38,734 nucleotides of DNA from Funiculus sociatus GB2-C1 (GCF_039962115.1 NZ_JAMPKJ010000056.1:1-38734), one strand, 5' to 3'. Shown: positions 8,363 to 16,654, counted from the first letter of the stretch. Numbers and translations are program-made. The notes: generated from the letters alone by a model not told the origin.

Positions 8363-11308
8363 ATGACACAGAACCCCAGCCGAAAAACCCTGCTAGAGCA
8401 AGCACACAACAAACTAGATCGCGGGGAATACGAAGCAACATTAAAACTATTTCAGCAAGCAATATTACTGGAACTGCAAAACCCCAAAGCATGGTATGGG
8501 TGTGGTTTAGCTTACTATCGATTAAAGGATTATAAAAAGTCAGTTGAATTTCTCGATCGTGCTTTGCTTCTTCAGCCTGACTACATTTTGGCGTTGGCTA
8601 GCCGTGGTTTGGCTTATCAAGAATTGCAGCAGAATGAGGAGGCGATCGCAGACTTTGAAAAAGCTATTAAAATTGACCCCCAAGATTGTGAAGATTGGCG
8701 CGGTAGAGGGCTTGCGTTAGATGAATCGAAACGCTATGAAGAAGCGATCGCATCTTACGACAAAGCGATTGAAATTAAACCTGACTATCACTCAGCTTGG
8801 TACAACCGGGGAGTTGTGCTGAATAGCGTAGAGAAATTTGAGGAAGCGATCGCATCTTACGACAAAGCGATTGAAATTAAACCTGACTATCACTCAGCTT
8901 GGTTCAACCGGGGATATGTGCTGCGTAACTTAGAGAAATTTGAGGAAGCGATCGCATCTTACGACAAAGCGATTGAAATTAAACCTGACTATCACTCAGC
9001 TTGGTTCAACCGGGGATATGTGCTGCGTAACTTAGAGAAATTTGAGGAAGCGATCGCATCTTACGACAAAGCGATTGAAATTAAACCTGACTATCACCAA
9101 GCTTGGGACAACCGGGGACTTGCGCTGGGTGAATTAGGGAAATTTGAAGAAGCGATCACATCTTACGACAAAGCGATTGAAATTAAACCTGACTATCACC
9201 AAGCTTGGGACAACCGGGGACTTGCGCTGGGTGAATTAGGGAAATTTGAAGAAGCGATCGCATCTTACGACAAAGCGATTGAATTTAAACCTGACCTTCA
9301 CGAAGCTTGGTTCAACCGGGGACTTGCGCTGCGTTACTTAGGGAAATTTGAAGAAGCGATCGCATCTTACGACAAAGCGATTGAATTTAAACCTGACCTT
9401 CACGAAGCTTGGAACAACCGGGGACTTGCGCTGGATAGCTTAGGGAAATTTGAAGAAGAGATCGCATCTTACGACAAAGCGATTGAATTTAAACCTGACC
9501 TTCACGAAGCTTGGAACAACCGGGGAAATGCGCTGTATCGTTTAGGGAAATTTGAACAAGTGATCGCATCTTACGACAAAGCGATTGAATTTAAACCTGA
9601 CCTTCACGAAGCTTGGAACAACCGGGGAGTTGCGCTGGATGAGTTAGATAAATTTGAAAAAGCGATCGCATCTTACGACAAAGCGATTGAATTTAAACCT
9701 GACTTTCACGAAGCTTGGAACAACTGGGACTTATTAGTAAAAACGCAGCAAAACCCTTTTCCTTACTGGCTGACGGCTAAAGAAACTTGTACCAAAGCAC
9801 TAGAACAGCTAAGATTTGAACAGTTTCCCTTGAGACATCTGACAGTATTGCAATACTTGTTGAAAATTTGTAGTTACTTGGGTGATACAGAGACATTCAA
9901 TCAACAATTAGAAAAAGGAAGACAGCAGCTTGATGAATTACTGCGACAGTGCAAATTTGAAACCCAAAAAATCAACCTTGAGCGCCAATTTGCCGCCTTC
10001 GCCCAATTGCGAGTAGATATCCTCGCCCAGTCGCCAGAAAAGCACCAACAAATAGCAGCTTTAGAGATAGCAGAAAAACGCAAGAATACTTGTTTATCTT
10101 GGCTACGCGAAGGTTGGGATTATGATGTTCCCAGCCCCAGCTACCAGCAAATGCAACAATTATTGAATCCTAAAACTGCTGTCATTTACTGGCACATCAG
10201 CCCACTGACGATTACTACATTTATCCTCATAGACAATCAAGATTTGGAGGTTATCACTCAGAAAATCGATGAATTTGAAACTTGGTTTAATGAATGGAAA
10301 AGCGATTATCAAACCTACCGCAACACGCCCCAGACTCCTGCTACTAAAGCAGAGTCACCCTGGCGCACTCAAATATATTCCCGACTGGAAAATTTACGTG
10401 AAATTCTTGATATTAAGCAAATAGCCGCTAAGCTACCGCCCTTGGTTAACAAATTAATTCTAATTCCTCACCGCGACTTACATTTATTACCCCTACATTA
10501 CCTATTTTCCGGCCGCAGTATCGCCTATTTACCCAGTTTACAAATAGGGCTACACTTGCAACAAAGAGGAGCATATCCCAAACCCACTAACATTTTAAAT
10601 GTAGAAAACCCGCGCCGCGACTTGCCTTTTGCTACTATTCAAAATTTAGCTATTTCCCAGCTACATCCCCAGTGCGAATCACTAGAGATTCCGCCTCTTA
10701 CCAGAGACGAAATCATTCAGAAACTAGCAGGTGATAGTGACACCTTCAATTTTACCGGACATGGCTACCACGATATAGAACAGCCGCAAAATTCAGCTCT
10801 GCTTTTAGCAGATACAGACAAGTTAACTCTAGAGGATATCTTCAGCAAAAGTAATAATTTAGACTTTAGTAAATACAGTTTAATTTGCCTCTGTGCTTGC
10901 GAATCTGGTATCGCCAGTCAACAAAACCTAATTGATGAATATGTCGGTTTGGTCAGTGCTTTCCTGGCAAAACGTGCCAGTTGCGTTGTCAGCACTCTCT
11001 GGAACGTTGACGAGCAATCCACAGCTTTGCTAATGATTCAATTCTACACCTTCATCGCAGCCGGAGAAACCCCCGCGATCGCCCTAAAAAAAGCTCAAAA
11101 TTGGCTGCGTAACCTCTCTTATCCAGATTTAGCTCAGTGGTATCTCAATCTTGCCAAAGAACTAGCAGAACATCATCCGGCTGATAGCAAATTATTAAAA
11201 GGTTTCGCTGCTAAAATCCAACGCGACCAGGAGAAAATGAGGACATCTCAGCCACCTTTTGAAGAGCCTTATCACTGGGCTGGTTTCATTCTCACTGGTA
11301 AAATATAG
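8363..11308 (+). CDS. TPR-CHAT protein (caspase-like protease fold)
   Basis: This protein of 981 residues has an N-terminal array of 13 tetratricopeptide units of exactly 34 residues (about residues 5-450; consensus AWxNRGxALxxLxKFEEAIASYDKAIEIKPDYH). A helical linker and a C-terminal CHAT domain of about 320 residues follow. CHAT domains are caspase-like cysteine proteases. The catalytic pair is visible: His800 in FNFTGHGYHD and Cys846 in LCACESGIAS, followed by VVSTLWNVDEQS and the closing HWAGFILTG. The TPR array probably senses or recruits a partner and the CHAT domain cleaves a target. The ATG at 8363 is preferred over a TTG three codons earlier; no strong ribosome-binding site is seen. 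Two unknown genes follow in the same direction (11471 and 12090) and may encode its partner and substrate. Confidence 0.93.
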   Translation: MTQNPSRKTLLEQAHNKLDRGEYEATLKLFQQAILLELQNPKAWYGCGLAYYRLKDYKKSVEFLDRALLLQPDYILALASRGLAYQELQQNEEAIADFEKAIKIDPQDCEDWRGRGLALDESKRYEEAIASYDKAIEIKPDYHSAWYNRGVVLNSVEKFEEAIASYDKAIEIKPDYHSAWFNRGYVLRNLEKFEEAIASYDKAIEIKPDYHSAWFNRGYVLRNLEKFEEAIASYDKAIEIKPDYHQAWDNRGLALGELGKFEEAITSYDKAIEIKPDYHQAWDNRGLALGELGKFEEAIASYDKAIEFKPDLHEAWFNRGLALRYLGKFEEAIASYDKAIEFKPDLHEAWNNRGLALDSLGKFEEEIASYDKAIEFKPDLHEAWNNRGNALYRLGKFEQVIASYDKAIEFKPDLHEAWNNRGVALDELDKFEKAIASYDKAIEFKPDFHEAWNNWDLLVKTQQNPFPYWLTAKETCTKALEQLRFEQFPLRHLTVLQYLLKICSYLGDTETFNQQLEKGRQQLDELLRQCKFETQKINLERQFAAFAQLRVDILAQSPEKHQQIAALEIAEKRKNTCLSWLREGWDYDVPSPSYQQMQQLLNPKTAVIYWHISPLTITTFILIDNQDLEVITQKIDEFETWFNEWKSDYQTYRNTPQTPATKAESPWRTQIYSRLENLREILDIKQIAAKLPPLVNKLILIPHRDLHLLPLHYLFSGRSIAYLPSLQIGLHLQQRGAYPKPTNILNVENPRRDLPFATIQNLAISQLHPQCESLEIPPLTRDEIIQKLAGDSDTFNFTGHGYHDIEQPQNSALLLADTDKLTLEDIFSKSNNLDFSKYSLICLCACESGIASQQNLIDEYVGLVSAFLAKRASCVVSTLWNVDEQSTALLMIQFYTFIAAGETPAIALKKAQNWLRNLSYPDLAQWYLNLAKELAEHHPADSKLLKGFAAKIQRDQEKMRTSQPPFEEPYHWAGFILTGKI
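8687..9706 (+). repeat. Ten 102-bp TPR-encoding direct repeats
   Basis: TPR units 4 to 13 of the CHAT protein are repeated at the DNA level with a period of exactly 102 bp. The copies at 8891-8992 and 8993-9094 are identical over all 102 bases. The next pair (from 9095 and from 9197) differs at only a few positions. Most units include a HIP1 octamer in the codons for EAIAS; units 8, 11 and 12 have a mutated version. Such identity implies recent duplication or gene conversion, and copy number probably varies between strains. Confidence 0.9.
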
Positions 11309-11345
11309 AGAGAGTAGGCCCATATTCCTGTTGCGGTCGATGCTC

Positions 11346-11437
11346 CACAAACAAAGCCTATCTACGCAGGCTTTATATTAGCCCGCATAGGCGAACTTCG
11401 TTTGTTCGCTCTTGACTTTAGTCGTCGGGCATTTTTG
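11346..11437 (+). repeat. Dispersed hairpin repeat, copy B
   Basis: This is a second member of the repeat family seen at 6145. It has AAAGCCT..AGGCTTT pairing (11362-11384 region), CGTTTGTTCG, and the tail TTGACTTTAGTCGTCGGGCA, with GCCCG upstream pairing to CGGGC in the tail. It occupies most of the gap between the CHAT gene and the next small gene. It is non-coding. Confidence 0.55.
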
Positions 11438-11470
11438 CGTTTTTCAAACTTATTTTTACCCGCATAAATT

Positions 11471-11878
11471 ATGACAGTTAACCTCAAATATTCGCAAGCG
11501 ATCGCCGTTTACGCCTTTCTCCAAGCTTTAGCCGAACAAACAGAGGCTTTACCATCCGATTTACAAAAGAAAATTAATCAAGTAGGTGAAACCTTTGAAT
11601 CTGACACCGAAACAGCAGTAAATTCCCTCTTGGAACTAGCTAAACATAAGCGTCTGACTACAGTCTACGAAAAAGTCTATCAGGATACCCTGAATAAGTA
11701 CGAACCTAAAGAAATGAATAGGTATGACTCACCCAACAAGCAAAATCAACCCGATGCAACTCCCGCCGAAGGATTAAGTAATATTGCAGTTAATATTTTT
11801 AAAGATTCCAACCCTGTAGAAAAATCGAAAGAGAAAAAGCCAGAAATAACAGTCGTAGCAGACTTATATTTTCATTAG
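11471..11878 (+). CDS. Small unknown protein next to TPR-CHAT gene
   Basis: This protein of 135 residues matches no family I can name. The first 85 residues look mainly alpha-helical (AIAVYAFLQALAEQTEALPS, then LQKKINQVGETF). The last 50 are polar and low in complexity (NRYDSPNKQNQPDATPAEG, then KSKEKKPE) and look disordered, ending in VVADLYFH. It has no signal peptide, membrane segment or cysteines. It lies 162 bases after the CHAT gene in the same direction and 211 bases before the 459-residue membrane protein. From its position I infer a partner or adaptor of the CHAT module, but sequence alone does not show this. No clear ribosome-binding site precedes the ATG. Confidence 0.65.
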   Translation: MTVNLKYSQAIAVYAFLQALAEQTEALPSDLQKKINQVGETFESDTETAVNSLLELAKHKRLTTVYEKVYQDTLNKYEPKEMNRYDSPNKQNQPDATPAEGLSNIAVNIFKDSNPVEKSKEKKPEITVVADLYFH

Positions 11879-11945
11879 ATAACGTAAAGCGTAAGTTGGG
11901 TTAATAAACGGATGTTGTTAGCGAAGTCGGAACCTAGCCCCCTAG

Positions 11946-11970
11946 CCCCCTTCCCTATTAGGGAAGGGGG
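11946..11970. repeat. Perfect 11-bp hairpin, CCCCCTTCCCT type
   Basis: CCCCCTTCCCT (11946-11956) pairs perfectly with AGGGAAGGGGG (11960-11970) around a three-base loop. This is a common cyanobacterial intergenic hairpin repeat. It sits between the 135-aa and 459-aa genes of the CHAT locus. Without a T-run it is more likely a repeat or mRNA-processing structure than a classical terminator. Confidence 0.7.
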
Positions 11971-12089
11971 AACCGGAAGCTATCCCATGAGGCGGAGAAG
12001 TTATATGAGGAAGAAAGCCAACAACGTCAGGAAACTTACCTAACTTATAAATTTCCAAATAACGGTATTAGCAACATAATATTATTTAG

Positions 12090-13469
12090 ATGACAAACTT
12101 AGAGTATCCCACCCTCGATTTATTTATCTATAACCTAAGAGAAGATTTAGGTGAAGATGAAGCGGAAATCCGCGAACCATATAAGGATTACTGGACAAAA
12201 TTACTTAATGTCGAAGGACATTTTAAAAACGATAAACAACCAGATGATCGTATTGATTATGATAAAAAGCTTGACAATTATGCCGCTGATGGTTCTTATA
12301 TCCGTGCAAATTTAGGCGATACAAACTGTTTGCGATTTAGCTGTTCTGTTGATGGTAAATACACCGACTCTGAACTTGAGCCTATTATTACTAAAATTAA
12401 AGAATCAGCAATTTTACCTGAATTTGCAACGGCTATTACTAAAACTGACGAAAGAATAGACCCCGTTATCCTTTCCAAAGAAGGCTTTTTAGGACAAACT
12501 TGGATGATTTCTGGATGGGTAGATTCATCCACAGATATAAATCAAGATTTAGCACATAAAGCCTACAAATCTCTAATAGGTAAAGACTATCAATATAAAG
12601 AAGAAGGAAACTTTCTTGGCGGTAAAGTCCTTGAACTATGGCGCGGTGTACAGAAATGGGAAGCGATAGAAAATAACAGTCATGTCTTAATTATTTTCTA
12701 TCCCGATGAAGCAACCTTTGCTAAAGCTGCCGGATATTACAATGCGTGGCGATACCTATTTTACTGTCGCCATAAAATCCTTTGGGCTTATGCACAGGGA
12801 AGGGAACTAAAATCAAGGCTGTTAAATAAATTTAATCAACCATTTCCCAACTTTAGCAATCTATCTCAACGTTCGCTAAAGCAACTCAAAAACGACTTAC
12901 AAACAAATATCAATAACCTATCTTCTTATGTCCGGGAGATTAATTATCTGGAAATTCAACAACATACCATTGAAGTTAATTTGCTAAACTACGAAAAACA
13001 ATGCGAACAATTTTTAAACAATGAAAAATTTTTACAAGAATTTAGCAAAATTGCAACTAAAAAATATAAAGCTCAGTTAGAAAAAGATGCTGTCAGCCTG
13101 CGACCTGGAGTAAGTGTTTTAGAAAACGTCACAAATACGATTCGCGGCATAGTAGAGATTGAACAAGCAGAACGCGATCGCAACTTCCAAAATTTCGTCG
13201 GATTAGCAGGCGTAGGCATAGGAACAGCCTCAATAGCTGCATCCACAGTTTCCCCATTTGTCGAAGGAATTACACAGCAACCATTCAAAAAAACTGATGG
13301 TACGCTATCACCTAAAAATGCCGCATTATTCAATATTACCACCTCTGCCAGCATCAGCATAGGTATCGGGTTTCTATGTATTCTAGTGACGCTATTAGCA
13401 ATTTGGGTTTTTAAGCGGTCGCGTATTGTCTCACAAGCCAAATCTCATCGCCAACCCCCTAACAAATAA
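12090..13469 (+). CDS. Predicted membrane protein of the CHAT locus, unrecognised
   Basis: This protein of 459 residues has a soluble N-terminal region of about 240 residues (opening YPTLDLFIYNLREDLGEDEA; aromatic-rich LIIFYPDEATFAKAAGYYNA near 200-220). A helical, probably coiled-coil segment spans about 255-335, and two hydrophobic segments close the protein (about 369-388 and 421-441). The membrane hairpin is followed by a basic tail (FKRSRIVSQ), which should lie in the cytoplasm. I have the impression that similar YPTLDLF proteins accompany CHAT-TPR genes in other cyanobacteria, but I cannot verify it. A soluble sensor joined to a terminal membrane hairpin, next to a protease-like gene, suggests a membrane effector or receptor. 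That role is inference. The start at 12090 has no strong ribosome-binding site. Confidence 0.75.
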   Translation: MTNLEYPTLDLFIYNLREDLGEDEAEIREPYKDYWTKLLNVEGHFKNDKQPDDRIDYDKKLDNYAADGSYIRANLGDTNCLRFSCSVDGKYTDSELEPIITKIKESAILPEFATAITKTDERIDPVILSKEGFLGQTWMISGWVDSSTDINQDLAHKAYKSLIGKDYQYKEEGNFLGGKVLELWRGVQKWEAIENNSHVLIIFYPDEATFAKAAGYYNAWRYLFYCRHKILWAYAQGRELKSRLLNKFNQPFPNFSNLSQRSLKQLKNDLQTNINNLSSYVREINYLEIQQHTIEVNLLNYEKQCEQFLNNEKFLQEFSKIATKKYKAQLEKDAVSLRPGVSVLENVTNTIRGIVEIEQAERDRNFQNFVGLAGVGIGTASIAASTVSPFVEGITQQPFKKTDGTLSPKNAALFNITTSASISIGIGFLCILVTLLAIWVFKRSRIVSQAKSHRQPPNK

Positions 13470-13552
13470 CTCTGAAGTGGCCTGATTTATAAAGTGCGAT
13501 CACCCTTCAAAAAAGGTACACTTCAAAACATACCAACAACAAAGGGAAAGTT

Positions 13553-14269
13553 ATGGTTACACAGCCGCAATCTCTTCTCAAAGAAGAAATTATCTATCCC
13601 GACAGCGACGGACAGCCAATATCAGATAATACCAAGCAGTTTCGCTACATTGTCACCACTCAGGGGGGATTAGATGCGTTATTCCAAAATGATCCTAATG
13701 TCTTCGTTGCTGGCGACTTACTTTGGTATCCCATTCAAGGCGACAACAAGACCAGAATAGCTCCAGATGTTATGGTGGTTTTTGGAAGACAAAAAGGCGA
13801 TCGCGGCTCTTATCAGCAGTGGCGAGAAGATAATATTCCTCCGCAAGTAGTGTTTGAAATACTATCTCCAGGCAATACTGCAAAGGAGATGATTAAGAAA
13901 TACAAATTTTATGAACGCTATAGAGTGGAAGAATACTATTTATATGACCCAAATAGCGGTGAATTGACAGGCTGGCTACGCTCTGGGGAGGAATTAGAAG
14001 AGATTGAGGAAATGTTAGGTTGGGTAAGTCCGCGATTGGGAATAAGATTTGAGCTATCTGACACCGAACTCGTTCTTTATTATCCTGATGGACAGCAGTT
14101 TGGTACTTATGTAGAACTAGCTCAGCAACGAGAAATTGACCGACAACGAGCCGAAGCAGCTGAAGCTAGAGCCGAAGAAGCTGAAGCTAGAGCCGAAGAA
14201 GCCCAAACCCAGTTACAAGCTTTACGTGCTTTACTTCAAGAAAGAGGAATTGATCCAACGCAACTGTGA
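13553..14269 (+). CDS. Uma2 family (DUF820) protein with heptad tail
   Basis: This Uma2/DUF820 protein of 238 residues has a PD-(D/E)xK-like fold. Core motifs are DLLWYPIQGDN, RIAPDVMVVFGR (first Asp), PQVVFEILSPGN (Glu), then KEMIKKYKFYERYRVEEYYLY with the candidate lysine, and GWVSPRLGIRFE. The C terminus is a coiled coil made of heptads AEARAEE, encoded by two perfect 21-bp direct repeats (14159-14179 and 14180-14200). It is closely similar over its whole core to the Uma2 protein at 22926-23627. AAGGGAAAG lies just before the ATG. Its TGA stop overlaps the GTG start of the following pseudouridine synthase, so the two are co-translated. Confidence 0.85.
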   Translation: MVTQPQSLLKEEIIYPDSDGQPISDNTKQFRYIVTTQGGLDALFQNDPNVFVAGDLLWYPIQGDNKTRIAPDVMVVFGRQKGDRGSYQQWREDNIPPQVVFEILSPGNTAKEMIKKYKFYERYRVEEYYLYDPNSGELTGWLRSGEELEEIEEMLGWVSPRLGIRFELSDTELVLYYPDGQQFGTYVELAQQREIDRQRAEAAEARAEEAEARAEEAQTQLQALRALLQERGIDPTQL

Positions 14270-15195
14270 CAGAAATTAATTTAGAAGTTCAAGAAACCAA
14301 TACCCGTATCGACCGCTATCTTTCTCAAGAATTATCAGATTTATCGCGATCGCGCATCCAAAAGCTGATCGAAGAAGGCAACGTGCAGATTAACGATACT
14401 GTCTGCACTTCTAAAAAAGCAGCTGTGCAAGCAGGCGATCGCATCTCCCTAGCTATCCCAGAAGCTATTCCCCTCGACCTCGAAGCAGAAGCTATCCCCC
14501 TGGATATTCTTTACGAAGACGATTCCCTGATTATTATCAACAAACCTGCTGGTTTAGTTGTTCACCCCTCCGCCGGACACGAAGCCGGAACTCTGGTCAA
14601 CGCCCTTTTATCCCATTGTCCCCTCGCGGAAATTGGTGGCGTGCAGCGTCCGGGAATTGTCCACCGTCTCGATAAAGATACCACCGGGGCGATGGTTGTT
14701 GCCAAAACCGACCAAGCGCACCAACATCTGCAAGCGCAACTGAAAGCTAAAACTGCACGTCGGGAATATTTAGGCGTTGCCTATGGTTCCCCGCGCACCG
14801 AAAGCGGCACCATTGACCAACCCATCGGTCGTCATCTGGTAGACCGCAAGAAAATGGCTGTCATCCCAGAAGAGAAGGGAGGACGACCTTCAGTGACTCA
14901 CTGGCGGGTGCAGGAACGCCTGGGAAACTACACTTTGATGCTTTTCCAACTGGAGACTGGTCGCACCCACCAAATTCGCGTTCACAGCGCCTATATCGGT
15001 CATCCCATCGTTGGCGATCGCGTTTACAGTTCTGGTCATTCAGTGGGAGTTAATTTACCTGGTCAAGCACTGCACGCTTGGCGACTCAGGTTGGAACATC
15101 CCCTATCAGGGGATTTAGTAGAGGTGACTGCCCCTTTGCCTGACAGCTTCACTACTCTGCTGGAAGTTCTCCGACGGCGAACTTCCTCTTTCTAA
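14266..15195 (+). CDS. RluD-type 23S rRNA pseudouridine synthase
   Basis: This 309-residue enzyme converts uridines to pseudouridine in structured RNA, most likely 23S rRNA. An N-terminal S4 RNA-binding domain (about 14-75; RIDRYLSQELSDLSRSRIQKL) precedes the RluA-family catalytic domain. The active-site block GIVHRLDKDTTGAMVVAK contains the catalytic aspartate (D136). INKPAGLVVHPS and LETGRTHQIRVH are further family motifs. The protein is full length. It starts with GTG at 14266, inside the stop of the upstream Uma2 gene, indicating translational coupling. It is followed by a hairpin at 15432-15468 and then the phycocyanin region. The RluC/RluD subtype cannot be fixed by eye; the order of domains favours RluD. 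Confidence 0.9.
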   Translation: MTEINLEVQETNTRIDRYLSQELSDLSRSRIQKLIEEGNVQINDTVCTSKKAAVQAGDRISLAIPEAIPLDLEAEAIPLDILYEDDSLIIINKPAGLVVHPSAGHEAGTLVNALLSHCPLAEIGGVQRPGIVHRLDKDTTGAMVVAKTDQAHQHLQAQLKAKTARREYLGVAYGSPRTESGTIDQPIGRHLVDRKKMAVIPEEKGGRPSVTHWRVQERLGNYTLMLFQLETGRTHQIRVHSAYIGHPIVGDRVYSSGHSVGVNLPGQALHAWRLRLEHPLSGDLVEVTAPLPDSFTTLLEVLRRRTSSF

Positions 15196-15243
15196 AGAAA
15201 AATCTATTGCAAAGGTATTGGACAAAACCGCTTCGGGAAGCCA

Positions 15244-15408
15244 GTGAATTTGGGGTTGGGTTATGCAGTTGTGGTTTCTCTACAAGAAATTGCCACCAAT
15301 TGCGCGATCGCGTTATTCGCCCTATTGCAAGCAGTCGCCCAAGAGCAACATCAAGTGATGCTTCTCATCGAAACTGCTCTTGGGGCTAGTTTATTCTGGG
15401 GTGGGTGA
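15244..15408 (+). CDS. Possible small hydrophobic protein
   Basis: This is a 54-codon open frame starting with GTG, with GGGAAG four bases upstream. The peptide is hydrophobic and mostly helical (VVVSLQEIATNCAIALFALL; later VMLLIETALGASLFWGG) and could cross the membrane. It lies between the pseudouridine synthase and the hairpin at 15432. Nothing in it identifies a family, and codon-level support is weak, so it is offered only as a candidate. A longer competing frame overlaps it and looks less protein-like. Confidence 0.2.
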   Translation: MNLGLGYAVVVSLQEIATNCAIALFALLQAVAQEQHQVMLLIETALGASLFWGG

Positions 15409-15431
15409 GCGATCGCGCTATTACTTAGCCA

Positions 15432-15468
15432 GTTACTCAGCCGCCGTAATACACCGCTACTGAGTAAC
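15432..15468 (+). terminator. Hairpin, probable terminator after the pseudouridine synthase
   Basis: GTTACTCAG (15432-15440) pairs perfectly with CTGAGTAAC (15460-15468) around a 19-base loop. T-rich sequence (aaattttatgttttttac) starts nine bases later, so this is an imperfect intrinsic terminator. It would insulate the cpc leader from upstream transcription. Confidence 0.5.
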
Positions 15469-16135
15469 GCACCTAAATTTTATGTTTTTTACATAATTGC
15501 CTTTTACCTTTTTCCCCTCCCCCGGCATTTTTGACTTTTTTGCAGGTGGTGCGGCGACAGATTGCTGCATCTGAACTCAAAATCCGAGAGGTTTTTATTT
15601 AAATATCTTTACAAAGCGACTCTAGAGAAAATATGATATCTTTCTGTGCAAATGAATACTCCATCTAGTTTATAGGCGAATATTAAAAAATTATAAAGAT
15701 AGTAGTTTTATAACTCTTGAGTATAATCACTTAAGGTTTTTGTAACGATATATGTGGATTATAGGCAATAATTAGCAGCTAGAAGCCTTATGTATAAAGG
15801 ATTTGAACTTTTATTCATTGGTCTTGAAATAAATTCACAAATCTTAAAAACACAAAGTCCCAAAGGCGTTGTATAAAAATAACCGGAGGGATCAATAAAA
15901 GACAAACGTTAAACAAAACACCGATTTAGCAAGGCAAGCCTATCTCTCATAAAAGGACGAACTTTTCTCATATTTCCATGACAACCGTTTTGTTGCCCAC
16001 GTGTGAAGTGACAAGCGGGATGAGAGAGCAACTTGAAAGGTGTATTTTGGCTGATGTCTGATTTTGACCTTTCCGCATCGACTAAAACCGTGTTTTAAAA
16101 ATCACACTCAACGAAATCAGTAGGAGATTGAGTTC
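15469..16135 (+). promoter_or_regulatory. Phycocyanin operon promoter and long 5' leader
   Basis: This AT-rich stretch of about 670 bases before cpcB has no convincing protein gene. Highly expressed cpc operons usually have long leaders. Candidate -10 boxes are TATAAT at 15722-15727 (TTGAGTATAATC context) and TATAAA at 15872-15877; neither has a good -35, which is common for cpc promoters. A purine-rich GGAGGG at 15885-15890 looks like a ribosome-binding site but has no nearby start codon. The functional cpcB ribosome-binding site is AGGAG at 16122-16126, nine bases before the ATG. The true transcription start cannot be read from the sequence. Confidence 0.6.
15978..16061 (+). CDS. Possible leader peptide upstream of cpcB
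   Basis: A 27-residue open frame (MTTVLLPTCEVTSGMREQ, then LERCILADV) lies inside the cpc leader and ends 74 bases before cpcB. It has a balanced composition with two cysteines. Its nearest ribosome-binding-like sequence (AAGGA around 15953) is too far away for an efficient start. It may be chance or a regulatory upstream frame; comparison with related cpc leaders would decide. Confidence 0.2.
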   Translation: MTTVLLPTCEVTSGMREQLERCILADV

Positions 16136-16654
16136 ATGTTAGATGCATTCGCCAAGGTGGTTTCTCAGGCTGACTCTAAAGGTGAATTCCTGAGCACCGA
16201 GCAACTGGATGCCCTGACCAACATGGTCAAAGATGGCAACAAGCGTCTGGATACCGTTAACCGCATCACCAGCAACGCTTCCACCATCGTTGCCAACGCA
16301 GCTCGTGCTTTGTTTGAAGAGCAGCCCCAACTGATCTCCCCCGGCGGCAACGCATACACCAACCGTCGCATGGCTGCTTGCTTGCGCGATATGGAAATCA
16401 TCCTGCGCTACGTTACCTATGCCACCCTGGCTGGTGATTCCAGCGTGTTGGATGACCGCTGCTTGAACGGTCTTCGCGAAACCTACCAAGCACTGGGTGT
16501 ACCCGGTGGTTCGGTTGCCGCAGGCGTTCAAAAGATGAAGGATGCAGCGATCAAGATCGCCAACGACCCCAGTGGTATCAGCCAAGGCGATTGCAGCCAG
16601 TTGATGTCTGAAGTGTCCAGCTACTTCGATCGTGCTGCTTCTGCTGTTGCTTAA
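16136..16654 (+). CDS. cpcB: C-phycocyanin beta subunit
   Basis: This light-harvesting biliprotein forms the rods of the phycobilisome on the stromal face of the thylakoid, paired with CpcA in (alpha-beta) hexamers. It has 172 residues, the normal length. Both phycocyanobilin attachment cysteines are present, Cys82 ([10 protein letters not shown]) and Cys153 (SQGDCSQLM), as is Asn72, the site usually methylated. The [10 protein letters not shown] context and the N terminus ([19 protein letters not shown]) separate it from the phycoerythrocyanin beta subunit. Codon use is strongly biased, as expected for very high expression. It is the first gene of the cpc operon, with AGGAG nine bases before the start. 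Confidence 0.98.
   Translation: MLDAFAKVVSQADSKGEFLSTEQLDALTNMVKDGNKRLDTVNRITSNASTIVANAARALFEEQPQLISPGGNAYTNRRMAACLRDMEIILRYVTYATLAGDSSVLDDRCLNGLRETYQALGVPGGSVAAGVQKMKDAAIKIANDPSGISQGDCSQLMSEVSSYFDRAASAVA

Noticed and set aside
8071-8412. Minus-strand frame with a repeated PQPPFLRGAKRMGVG peptide
   Set aside because: It is the translation of the 57-nt non-coding hairpin repeat, whose period is a multiple of three.
8141-9706. Regular repeats that might suggest a CRISPR array
   Set aside because: The 57-nt units have no unique spacers and the 102-bp units are coding TPR repeats; no cas genes are present.
12090-13469. 459-aa protein as a bacterial gasdermin next to a protease
   Set aside because: Too long, its hydrophobic parts form a C-terminal helical hairpin, and the N terminus lacks a gasdermin-like pattern.
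15207-15389. 60-codon plus-strand frame after the pseudouridine synthase
   Set aside because: Arg/Ser/Cys-rich shadow-type peptide across HIP1 sites; the overlapping hydrophobic frame at 15244 is the better candidate.
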